Assembly: GCA_900322035.1 (NCBI GenBank)
Contig: ONYL01000012.1
Location: 1 to 60,625, forward strand
DNA from: an uncultured Prevotella sp.
GTDB lineage: Bacteria; Bacteroidota; Bacteroidia; Bacteroidales; Bacteroidaceae
Direction of reading: 5' to 3'
Length of the DNA: 60,625 nucleotides
Under the pieces are notes generated by a model. The model did not search any database, was not told the DNA's origin, and was given only the letters and a program-made list of their open reading frames with translations. Of the stretch, positions 8,841-16,756 are shown one piece after another (position 1 is the first letter of the stretch; each line of letters begins with the position of its first letter). A program made the translations under genes and the position numbers.

Positions 8841-10247
8841 ATGCGCATCAGTGAATTCATTACATTAATTATCAAACGATTCGGAATGGAGCCCACCGCC
8901 GACCAGCGGCGGGCTCTTTCCTGTTTTGGCAGCTTTCTTGCCGACCGCTCCGACCGCTGTGTGATGATCATGCGCGGTTCAGCCGGCACTGGCAAGACTT
9001 CGCTCGCCGCTGCCATGGTAGGCACGCTCGCCGCTTTGGGACAGAAGTTGCAGCTTATGGCGCCGACGGGCCGCGCCGCAAAAGTGTTCTCTGTGCATTG
9101 TCATCTTCCCGCATCTACCATTCATCGCCACATCTACCGCCGCAAGTCTGCCGTTGCCGGTAGCTTCAGTCTTAACGACAATCTGTATCGCAATGCGCTC
9201 TTCGTTGTGGATGAAGCCTCAATGATCAGTGGCACAGCATCCGGAGAAACCGTGTTCGGCACAAACTCTTTGCTCGATGATCTGCTGGAATATGTTTATG
9301 GCGGGCAGAACTGCCGATTGTTCCTCATTGGCGACACGGCACAGTTGCCCCCCGTCGGCGAGGAAGAAAGTCCAGCACTTCAATCAGCCGTATTGGAGGC
9401 CTATGGTATGCATGTCTATCAATGCGACTTGAATGAAGTGGTCAGACAACGTCTCGACTCCGGAATCCTTTGGAACGCCACCATGTTGCGGGCGCTCATC
9501 ACCCATGACGAGATTACGCAACTGCCCAAGATACGTTTTCAGGGCTTTGCGGATATTGTGATGTTGCCTGGTGCTGAGTTTGTCGAAGCCGTTGCTTCAA
9601 GCTACAGTCATGTGGGAGAAGACGAGACAATGATTGTAACGAGAAGTAACAAAAGGGCCAATATATATAATATAGGTATACGCAACACCGTTCTCGATCG
9701 TGAGGAGGAACTTGTGCGTGGCGATATGCTCATGGTAGTGCGCAACAAATACCTTGACGAAGGTCAGCCTGTGAATTTCATTGCCAATGGTGATCGGGCC
9801 GTTGTAGTGAGCGTGCATAACTTCCGTGAACTTTATGGATTCCATTTTGCCGATGTGACCCTTCGCTTTCCTGATTACGAGGATTTTGAGCTCGCTTCAA
9901 CAGCCATTCTCGATACACTTCATAGTGATGCTCCGGCTTTGACAGCCTCTGAGACTCAACAGCTCTTTGAAAGCGTGATGGAAGACTATGCCGATATGCC
10001 CCGCAAGACCGACCGGATGGCAGCATTGAAAAACGACAACTATTATAATGCCTTGCAGATTAAATATGCTTATGCCGTCACTTGTCACAAGGCACAGGGT
10101 GGACAGTGGGCACATATCTATTTGGATCAAGGCTATATGACCGACGACATGCTCACCCCAGATTACATTCATTGGCTTTACACTGCCTTCACACGAGCCA
10201 CAGAAAAACTGTTTTTGGTCAATTGGCCAAGCACGCAGACCCAGTAA
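8841..10247 (+). CDS. RecD/Pif1-like ATP-dependent DNA helicase
   Basis: Superfamily 1B helicase-like ATPase of 468 residues. Walker A is MRGSAGTGKTSLA (about residues 34-46), followed by the Ia motif LMAPTGRAAK, Walker B VVDEASMIS and motif III LIGDTAQLPPVGEEES. The C-terminal UvrD_C_2-type motifs are YAVTCHKAQGGQW and LYTAFTRATEKLFLV. It lacks the long N-terminal domain of RecD2 and has no RecB/RecC neighbours, so it probably acts alone in repair or replication restart. The exact role is unknown. Confidence 0.88.
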   Translation: MRISEFITLIIKRFGMEPTADQRRALSCFGSFLADRSDRCVMIMRGSAGTGKTSLAAAMVGTLAALGQKLQLMAPTGRAAKVFSVHCHLPASTIHRHIYRRKSAVAGSFSLNDNLYRNALFVVDEASMISGTASGETVFGTNSLLDDLLEYVYGGQNCRLFLIGDTAQLPPVGEEESPALQSAVLEAYGMHVYQCDLNEVVRQRLDSGILWNATMLRALITHDEITQLPKIRFQGFADIVMLPGAEFVEAVASSYSHVGEDETMIVTRSNKRANIYNIGIRNTVLDREEELVRGDMLMVVRNKYLDEGQPVNFIANGDRAVVVSVHNFRELYGFHFADVTLRFPDYEDFELASTAILDTLHSDAPALTASETQQLFESVMEDYADMPRKTDRMAALKNDNYYNALQIKYAYAVTCHKAQGGQWAHIYLDQGYMTDDMLTPDYIHWLYTAFTRATEKLFLVNWPSTQTQ

Positions 10248-10378
10248 AATTCATCATTCATAATTTTTCTGCGCACCCCGTTACAATGCATCATGCATTG
10301 TTTCCGCTCCGCATGGCAATTATGCATTGTGAAACGGCGTATTTCACTTAGTGATGAGTACACTTACATCGAATCACT
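10248..10378. repeat. Intergenic dispersed repeat with ATGCAT palindromes
   Basis: Between the helicase and the etf promoter. It contains a 9-bp perfect inverted repeat with a 1-nt centre (10283-10301, ACAATGCAT/ATGCATTGT). This is followed by a stretch (about 10291-10330) that matches, with only a few differences, the minus strand at about 59997-60036. I see no coding content; the small frame across it is the repeat read by chance. Confidence 0.6.
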
Positions 10379-10383
10379 TCTAA

Positions 10384-10443
10384 TGCACAAATTGTTTGGT
10401 TTGTGCAATACAGACTACACAAATTGTTTTTTTATGTGCAATT
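10384..10443 (+). promoter_or_regulatory. Paired operator-like inverted repeats upstream of etfB
   Basis: Copy 1 (10384-10407) is TGCACAAA, an 8-nt spacer, then TTTGTGCA: a perfect 8-bp dyad. Copy 2 begins at 10417 (ACACAAATTGTTT...ATGTGCA) and is an imperfect version. The copies are direct repeats 32 bp apart, about three helical turns, and the second abuts the -33 element. This is the expected layout for a dimeric regulator of the etf operon. The regulator is not identified. Confidence 0.55.
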
Positions 10444-10444
10444 A

Positions 10445-10476
10445 TTTGTGTATACTACAAAAAGTTAGTAATTTTG
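10445..10476 (+). promoter_or_regulatory. etfB-etfA-acd promoter
   Basis: TTTG at 10445-10448, a 20-bp spacer, then TAATTTTG at 10469-10476: a textbook Bacteroidetes promoter. The ATG of etfB is 42 bp downstream. Confidence 0.85.
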
Positions 10477-10518
10477 CAACGATTTTTTAGAAGTGGATAA
10501 TAAATCAATATATAAATT

Positions 10519-11388
10519 ATGAGTTTGAAAATTGTTGTACTTGCCAAGCAGGTACCCGACACCCGCAACGTGGGCAAAGATGCCATGACAGCCGAAGGAA
10601 CGGTCAACCGTGCCGCGCTGCCCGCCATCTTCAACCCCGAAGATTTAAATGCCCTGGAGCAGGCCTTGCGACTCAAGGAGCAAAACCCCGGCAGCACCGT
10701 TGGCGTGCTTACGATGGGTCCTCCACGCGCAGGCGAAATTATCCGTCAGGGACTCTATCGTGGAGCTGATACCGGATGGCTGCTCACCGATCGTCTGTTT
10801 GCCGGTGCCGACACGTTGGCAACATCCTACGCCCTGGCTACTGCCATCAAGAAGATCGGCGATGTTGATATCGTCATCGGAGGTCGTCAGGCTATCGACG
10901 GTGATACCGCACAGGTGGGTCCGCAGGTGGCTCAGAAATTGGGGCTCAACCAGGTGACCTATGCTGAGGAAATCCTCAAGATTGAGGATGGTGTTGCCAC
11001 TATCCGTCGTCATATCGACGGTGGCGTGGAGACAGTGGAAGCTCCCCTGCCCGTGGTGATCACGGTCAACGGTAGTGCCGCTCCTTGCCGTCCATGCAAT
11101 GCCAAGCTCGTGATGAAATACAAATACGCTACCTGCCCCATGGAGCGCAAGGGCGACGAGCCCTGGACGAAACTCTATGAGGAGCGTCCATACCTCACAC
11201 TCAACCAGTGGAGTGTGGCTGATGTCGACGGCGACCCACAGCAGTGTGGCCTCTCTGGCTCGCCTACAAAGGTCAAGGCTGTGCAGAGCATCGTCTTCCA
11301 AGCCAAGGAGAGCAAGACGCTTACCAGTTCCGACGCTGACGTGGAGGGACTCGTAAAAGAACTGCTCGACGAGAAAATCATTGGTTAA
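10519..11388 (+). CDS. etfB: Electron transfer flavoprotein beta subunit
   Basis: Small subunit of the heterodimeric ETF, which passes electrons from acyl-CoA dehydrogenases. It begins MSLKIVVLAKQVPDT and shows the nucleotide-binding signatures VGVLTMGPP, RGAD, GGRQAIDGDTAQVGPQVA and VTVNGSAAPCRPCNAK. The length (289 residues) fits the anaerobe-type (Bcd/Etf) subfamily. It is first in a three-gene operon with etfA (27 bp later) and an acyl-CoA dehydrogenase. Whether this ETF bifurcates electrons with NADH, as clostridial Bcd-EtfAB does, cannot be settled from the sequence here. Confidence 0.96.
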   Translation: MSLKIVVLAKQVPDTRNVGKDAMTAEGTVNRAALPAIFNPEDLNALEQALRLKEQNPGSTVGVLTMGPPRAGEIIRQGLYRGADTGWLLTDRLFAGADTLATSYALATAIKKIGDVDIVIGGRQAIDGDTAQVGPQVAQKLGLNQVTYAEEILKIEDGVATIRRHIDGGVETVEAPLPVVITVNGSAAPCRPCNAKLVMKYKYATCPMERKGDEPWTKLYEERPYLTLNQWSVADVDGDPQQCGLSGSPTKVKAVQSIVFQAKESKTLTSSDADVEGLVKELLDEKIIG

Positions 11389-11415
11389 ACCCACCCCGCA
11401 AAAATCAGAAAAAGA

Positions 11416-12438
11416 ATGAACAACGTATTTGTATATTGTGAAATAGAAGGCACAACCGTGCAGGAAGTTTCTCAGGAACTTCTGACCAAAGGCCGCAAGT
11501 TGGCCGACAAGCTCGGTGTTGACCTCAATGCCGTCGTTGCCGGTACAGGCATCAAAGGCAAAGTGGAAGACCAGATTCTCCCCTATGGCGTAGACAAGCT
11601 CTTCGTCTTTGACGCAGAGGGACTCTTCCCCTATACTTCGGCTCCCCACACCGATATTCTTGTGAATCTCTTCAAGGAGGAGCAACCGCAGATTGCCCTC
11701 ATGGGTGCCACCGTTATTGGACGTGACCTTGGCCCACGCGTCTCTTCTTCCCTGACCAGCGGTCTCACCGCCGACTGTACCCAATTGGAGATAGGTGACT
11801 ACGACGACAAGAAGACGGGCAAACACTACGACAATCTGCTCTATCAGATCCGTCCTGCCTTTGGCGGCAACATCGTCGCTACGATTGTCAATCCCGATCA
11901 TCGTCCGCAGATGGCCACTGTTCGCTCAGGCGTGATGCAGAAAGCCCTCTATGAAGGCAAAGCCAAGGGCGAGGTGGTTTATCCCGATGTGGCCAAGTAC
12001 GTGCCCCAGGTGGACTATGTGGTCAAGGTGATCGACCGTCATGTAGAGGCTGCCAAGAACAACCTCAAGAGCTCCCCCATCGTTGTAGCCGGCGGATATG
12101 GTATGGGTTCGAAAGAAGGCTTCGACATGCTGTTCAAGTTGGCCAAGGAACTCCACGGCGAAGTTGGTGCCAGCCGTGCGGCTGTTGACGCCGGATGGGT
12201 TGATCACGACCGTCAGATCGGTCAGACCGGACTCACCGTTCATCCAAAAGTGTACATCGCTTGCGGCATTAGCGGACAGATTCAGCACATTGCAGGCATG
12301 CAGGATGCAGGCATCATCATCTCCATCAACAATGATCCTGAGGCTCCGATCAACAAGATTGCCGACTACGTGATCAATGGCACGGTGGAGGAAGTGGTTC
12401 CGAAGCTCATCAAGTACTACAAGCAGAACACCAAATAA
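11416..12438 (+). CDS. etfA: Electron transfer flavoprotein alpha subunit
   Basis: Large ETF subunit that binds the electron-transferring FAD in its C-terminal domain. The FAD signature is plain: VVAGGYGMGSKEGFD, then GASRAAVDAGW, RQIGQTGLTVHPKVYIACGISG and IISINNDPEAPI, across about residues 218-305. The N-terminal half is the ETF alpha/beta domain. At 340 residues it has no extra N-terminal ferredoxin domain. It sits 27 bp after etfB and 31 bp before the dehydrogenase start, so all three are surely one operon. Confidence 0.97.
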   Translation: MNNVFVYCEIEGTTVQEVSQELLTKGRKLADKLGVDLNAVVAGTGIKGKVEDQILPYGVDKLFVFDAEGLFPYTSAPHTDILVNLFKEEQPQIALMGATVIGRDLGPRVSSSLTSGLTADCTQLEIGDYDDKKTGKHYDNLLYQIRPAFGGNIVATIVNPDHRPQMATVRSGVMQKALYEGKAKGEVVYPDVAKYVPQVDYVVKVIDRHVEAAKNNLKSSPIVVAGGYGMGSKEGFDMLFKLAKELHGEVGASRAAVDAGWVDHDRQIGQTGLTVHPKVYIACGISGQIQHIAGMQDAGIIISINNDPEAPINKIADYVINGTVEEVVPKLIKYYKQNTK

Positions 12439-12469
12439 TATTTTTTTATTCCTTACAAGAGCACAGATA

Positions 12470-14194
12470 ATGGCAAATTATTATAGTGATCATCCTGAAA
12501 TAGGATTTTATCTTGGACATCCGTTGATGAAGCGCATCGTTGACTTGAAAGAGCGCGACTATGCCGACAAGGACAACTTCGCTGATGCCCCAGTATGTTT
12601 TGAAGACGCCATTGAGAACTACAAGCGTCTGCTTGATATTACAGGCGATGTGGCAGCCAACGTCATCGAGCCCAATTCGGAGAGCGTGGACCTTGAAGGT
12701 CCGCATCTTGAGAACGGACGAATGAAATATGCAAGCAAGACCTATGAGAACCTCGACGCTACGCGCAAGGCCGGCCTGTGGGGTATCTCCATGCCACGCC
12801 GCTACGGCGGTCTCAACATTCCCAACTGTGTGTTCTCCATGCTCTCTGAGGTTGTTGCCGCAGCTGATGCCGGCTTCCAGAATGTATGGAGCCTTCAGAG
12901 CTGTATCGACACACTCTATGAGTTTGGTTCTGAGGAGCAGCGCCAAAAGTATATTCCGCGCATTTGCGCAGGCGAGACCATGAGTATGGACCTCACCGAG
13001 CCCGATGCCGGCAGCGACTTGCAGCGCGTGATGCTCAAGGCCACACAGGATGCCGACGGCACTTGGCGCCTCAATGGTGTGAAACGATTCATCACCAACG
13101 GTGACTCCGACATCCACCTTGTGCTGGCCCGTTCGGAAGAAGGCACTAAGGACGGACGCGGACTTTCCATGTTCATCTATGACAAGCGCAACGGTGGTGT
13201 TGACGTTCGTCACATTGAGAACAAGTTGGGTATCCACGGATCACCCACTTGCGAGCTCGTCTTCAAGAATGCTCCGGCTGAGCTTTGTGGTAGCACACGT
13301 CTCGGACTCATCAAGTATGTGATGGCCCTGATGAACGGTGCCCGTCTGGGCATTGCCGCTCAGAGCGTGGGCGTGGAGCAGGAAGCTTACAACGAAGGGC
13401 TGGCCTACGCCAAGGAGCGTGCTCAGTTTGGCAAGAAGATTATCGGCTTTCCCGCAGTCTACGATATGTTGAGCCGCATGAAGGCCAAGCTTGACGCCGG
13501 GCGCTCGCTGCTCTATCAGACGGCCTGCTACGTCGACGTGTACAAGGCTCTCGAAGACATCTCACGCGACCGCACGCTCACGCCCGACGAGCGCAAGGAA
13601 ATGAAGAAGTACAGCCGTCTGGCCGACGCCTTCACTCCACTGGCAAAGGGTATGAACTCCGAGTATGCCAATCAGAATGCCTATGATGCTATCTCTATCC
13701 ATGGTGGTTCTGGATTCATTATGGAATATAAGAGCCAGCGTCTCTATCGTGATGCACGTATCTTCTCGATCTACGAGGGAACAACGCAGTTGCAGGTGGT
13801 GGCTGCCATTCGCTATATCACCAACGGAACTTATATCAACATCATCCGCGAGATGCTCGACGAGGAACTCTGCGACTGCATGAAGCCTCTCCATGACCGT
13901 GTGGCCAAGCTCGTCGACCTCTACGAGAAGAGCGTCGAGAAGGTGAAGGCTGCCGGCAATCAGGAGCTTCACGACTTCCTGGGCCGCCGTCTCTACGATA
14001 TGACCGCTGAGATCGTGATGTCGCTGCTCATCATGAAGGATGCCTCAAAGGCTCCCGAACTCTTCAAGAAGAGTGCCAACGTTTATGTTCGTTTGGCCGA
14101 AGAGGACGTCATCGGCAAGGCTGCCTACATCGACAACTTCAATGCTGATGATCTCGACAGCTTCCGTGCTGCTGAAGTTGAAAGCGAAGAATAA
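12470..14194 (+). CDS. Acyl-CoA dehydrogenase, ETF-linked
   Basis: FAD-dependent dehydrogenase that oxidises or reduces acyl-CoA thioesters and exchanges electrons with the ETF encoded just upstream. It has the usual three domains: an N-terminal helical domain, a middle beta domain with the flavin motif MDLTEPDAGSD (about residues 170-180), and a C-terminal helical domain with IYEGTTQLQ, whose Glu is the family's catalytic base. A C-terminal extension of about 120 residues makes it 574 residues, longer than the 380-residue short-chain enzymes. The frame opens earlier (12377) inside etfA; the ATG at 12470 gives the natural N-terminus. Substrate unknown; butyryl/crotonyl-CoA is plausible from the context. 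Confidence 0.93.
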   Translation: MANYYSDHPEIGFYLGHPLMKRIVDLKERDYADKDNFADAPVCFEDAIENYKRLLDITGDVAANVIEPNSESVDLEGPHLENGRMKYASKTYENLDATRKAGLWGISMPRRYGGLNIPNCVFSMLSEVVAAADAGFQNVWSLQSCIDTLYEFGSEEQRQKYIPRICAGETMSMDLTEPDAGSDLQRVMLKATQDADGTWRLNGVKRFITNGDSDIHLVLARSEEGTKDGRGLSMFIYDKRNGGVDVRHIENKLGIHGSPTCELVFKNAPAELCGSTRLGLIKYVMALMNGARLGIAAQSVGVEQEAYNEGLAYAKERAQFGKKIIGFPAVYDMLSRMKAKLDAGRSLLYQTACYVDVYKALEDISRDRTLTPDERKEMKKYSRLADAFTPLAKGMNSEYANQNAYDAISIHGGSGFIMEYKSQRLYRDARIFSIYEGTTQLQVVAAIRYITNGTYINIIREMLDEELCDCMKPLHDRVAKLVDLYEKSVEKVKAAGNQELHDFLGRRLYDMTAEIVMSLLIMKDASKAPELFKKSANVYVRLAEEDVIGKAAYIDNFNADDLDSFRAAEVESEE

Positions 14195-14220
14195 ACATCA
14201 TATTTTTATCTTCTCAACAC

Positions 14221-14270
14221 AAACCCTGTCTGCGCCATGTGTGCCGACAGGGTTTTCTGTTTTCTTTTGG
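14221..14270 (+). terminator. Terminator of the etf-acd operon
   Basis: A 10-bp stem (AAACCCTGTC at 14221-14230 with GACAGGGTTT at 14246-14255) with a 15-nt loop, followed by a T-rich tract. It lies 26 bp after the dehydrogenase stop. Confidence 0.85.
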
Positions 14271-14411
14271 CTGATTCCAGCCCTCTGAGCGGCTGAAAAT
14301 CAGCGAGAAGGGTAGGATAGTCGGATAAACTAATGTTAAATTATTCATTGCCGTTCTATCAATGAAAAGTTTTTCGTATATTCGCCAACAAAAATCACTA
14401 ACACGTTCAAC

Positions 14412-16436
14412 ATGAAAACAAAACTTATTTTAGCGACATTGGCTTTCGTAGCCTCATCGGGCTTTGCCCAAACGCAAAGTTCTGGAATCGACCTGTCCAA
14501 TCTCGACACTTCTGTCAAGCCTGGCGACAATTTTTACCAGTATGCAGCAGGCGGTTGGCTCAAGACGCATCCGCTTGACGCAGAGCATTCCGACAACGGT
14601 GCATTCACCGATCTTTATGAACTGAATCAGAAGCGCATCCAGGAAATCATCATGCAGTATGCGTCAAAACCCCAAACCCAGGGGACGTTGGGACAAAAGA
14701 TTGGTTCGCTCTACAACCTCATGATGGACAGCGTGCGTCTCAACCGCGAGGGATGGAAGCCCATCAAACCCATGCTCGACCGCATCAAGGCCATCAGCGA
14801 CCGCAAGGAATATCAGATAGTAACGGCACAACTCGACCGTACCGGTTGCTCTACCATGATGTTTGGCATGGGTTGCGGAAGTGACATGCGCAATGCGGGC
14901 TGGAACCTCGTCTCCTTCGGACAAGGCGGACTCGGCCTGGGTACCCGCGACTATTATCTCTCCGACGAGGCACAGAACAAACGGGTGCTGGAAGCCTACA
15001 AGCAATACATCCAAAAACTCTTCATGCTCACTGGTGACGATGAGGCCACGGCCCAAAAGAAGATGGAGACAGTGCTCGCCATCGAGACCCGCATCGCCAA
15101 GGCCAGCTATGACAATGTGAAGCTGCGCGATATTGATGCCAACTATCACAAGATGAGTTATCTGCAGCTTGTACGTGATTATCCCGGCATCGACTGGGGT
15201 AACGTGCTGCTTGCCTCCGGATTCCCAGCTATCGACTCGGTAGACGTCGGTCAGCCCGAACCCATCCATGAAGTGGAGAAAATCCTCAACGACACTCCTC
15301 TCGAAGACCTCAAGACCTATGCCGAGAGCAAGGTGATCAGTGGTGCCAGCGGACTGCTGAGCGACGATTTCCGCAAGGCCTCGTTTGAGTTCAATACCGT
15401 CATGAGCGGTGTCAAACAGGACCGTCCGCGCTGGAAGCGTGCCGTCAGCCTGGTCAGCGGCTACTTAGGTGAGGCCATCGGTAAGATCTACGTAGAGAAA
15501 TACTTCCCTGAGTCGAGCAAGAAACGTATGCTTGAACTCGTTCACAACCTGCAAAAAGCCCTTGCGCAGCGCATCGACGAGGCTACATGGATGGGACCGG
15601 AGACGAAGGCTCAGGCCAAGGACAAGCTTTCCAACTTCATTATCAAGATTGGCTATCCCGATAAGTGGAAGGACTACAGCGGGTTGCAGGTGGTCGACTC
15701 CCTGAGCCTCTACGAGAATATGCGCCGGGTGGGACTTTGGAGCTCTGACGACTTCATCGCCCGCCACGTCAACAAGCCGGTCGACAAGATGGAATGGGGC
15801 ATGACTCCGCAGACCATCAACGCCTACTACAATCCCACAACCAACGAGATCTGCTTCCCAGCCGCTATTCTGCAGCCTCCTTTCTTTGATCCCAATGCCG
15901 ACGATGCGGCCAACTATGGTGGCATTGGCGGTGTGATTGGCCACGAGATGAGTCATGGATTTGACGATCAGGGTTCACAGTTTGACAAGACCGGTAATCA
16001 GCACGACTGGTGGACGGCAGCCGACAAGAAGAATTTCAACGCCCGCACGAAGGTGTTGGTCGACTATTTCAGCAAATTCGAAGTGTTGCCCGGCGTGAAA
16101 ATCAATGGCCAGCAGACGCTCGGAGAGAACATTGGCGACAACGGTGGACTGAACATTGCCTTCACGGCATTGCAGAATGAGATGAAAGAGAAGTCATTGG
16201 GTGTAAAGGACGGATTCACTCCACAGCAGCGGTTCTTCCTTTCCTGGGCTCGCGTATGGGCTTCCAACCAGACACCCGAATATGTACAGCTCATCGTGAC
16301 GAGCGACGTCCATTCTCCCAATATGGCCCGTGTCAATGCGGCTCTTCCTCAGATTGACGGGTGGTATGATGCCTTCAAGATCAAGAAGGGTGACAAGATG
16401 TTCATCCCGAAGAACAAGCGTGCACATATTTGGTAA
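14412..16436 (+). CDS. M13 family metallopeptidase (neprilysin/PepO-like), secreted
   Basis: Zinc endopeptidase of the neprilysin family, exported (signal peptide MKTKLILATLAFVASSGFAQ). The zinc motif HEMSH is in GVIGHEMSHGFDD (about residue 516), and the third ligand Glu is in LGENIGDNGGLNIA about 60 residues later. The conserved NAYYNPTTNEICFPAAILQPPFFD precursor region is intact, and the end (...RAHIW) resembles the usual C-terminal xxxW of the family. The length of 674 residues is normal. It is monocistronic: its own weak promoter region lies after the upstream terminator, and a terminator follows. Confidence 0.95.
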   Translation: MKTKLILATLAFVASSGFAQTQSSGIDLSNLDTSVKPGDNFYQYAAGGWLKTHPLDAEHSDNGAFTDLYELNQKRIQEIIMQYASKPQTQGTLGQKIGSLYNLMMDSVRLNREGWKPIKPMLDRIKAISDRKEYQIVTAQLDRTGCSTMMFGMGCGSDMRNAGWNLVSFGQGGLGLGTRDYYLSDEAQNKRVLEAYKQYIQKLFMLTGDDEATAQKKMETVLAIETRIAKASYDNVKLRDIDANYHKMSYLQLVRDYPGIDWGNVLLASGFPAIDSVDVGQPEPIHEVEKILNDTPLEDLKTYAESKVISGASGLLSDDFRKASFEFNTVMSGVKQDRPRWKRAVSLVSGYLGEAIGKIYVEKYFPESSKKRMLELVHNLQKALAQRIDEATWMGPETKAQAKDKLSNFIIKIGYPDKWKDYSGLQVVDSLSLYENMRRVGLWSSDDFIARHVNKPVDKMEWGMTPQTINAYYNPTTNEICFPAAILQPPFFDPNADDAANYGGIGGVIGHEMSHGFDDQGSQFDKTGNQHDWWTAADKKNFNARTKVLVDYFSKFEVLPGVKINGQQTLGENIGDNGGLNIAFTALQNEMKEKSLGVKDGFTPQQRFFLSWARVWASNQTPEYVQLIVTSDVHSPNMARVNAALPQIDGWYDAFKIKKGDKMFIPKNKRAHIW

Positions 16437-16455
16437 TTGACTGTGAAACGTTTAC

Positions 16456-16491
16456 GGCTCTCTGCTGATCATGGCAGGGGGCCTTTTTTTT
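16456..16491 (+). terminator. Terminator of the M13 peptidase gene
   Basis: A 10-bp stem with two G-U pairs (GGCTCTCTGC at 16456-16465, GCAGGGGGCC at 16474-16483) followed by T8. It lies 20 bp after the stop codon. The 146 bp between this and the next hairpin shows no gene. Confidence 0.85.
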
Positions 16492-16630
16492 GTTTCTTTT
16501 TGTGTGGTGCTTTCATAAGGAGTGGAGTGGCGGATTCGTCGTCTTGGATCATCTGTAGTAGCTCAAAAGATTGTAGTGAGCATTCCAGAATTGCTGCTTT
16601 TAGAATGGCATCTTATCGTTTGTGGGAAAT

Positions 16631-16669
16631 AAAAAAACTGCGCGATACCCAGTGAAGCGTATCGCGCAG
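16631..16669 (-). terminator. Terminator of alaS (minus strand)
   Basis: A perfect 11-bp stem (16638-16648 with 16659-16669, CTGCGCGATAC/GTATCGCGCAG). Read on the minus strand it runs into T7 (16637-16631). It lies about 90 bp past the alaS stop. Confidence 0.85.
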
Positions 16670-16756
16670 CATAATATAGGGCAGATGATGATATTCACTG
16701 CCGTTTTCTTTGATCTTGCTATAATCCCTTAGCAGCTGAACAAGGAGAACAGCTTG

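Noticed and set aside
10293-10490. 65-codon frame on the plus strand
   Set aside because: It is the dispersed intergenic repeat and the etf operator/promoter region read as a frame; no coding features.
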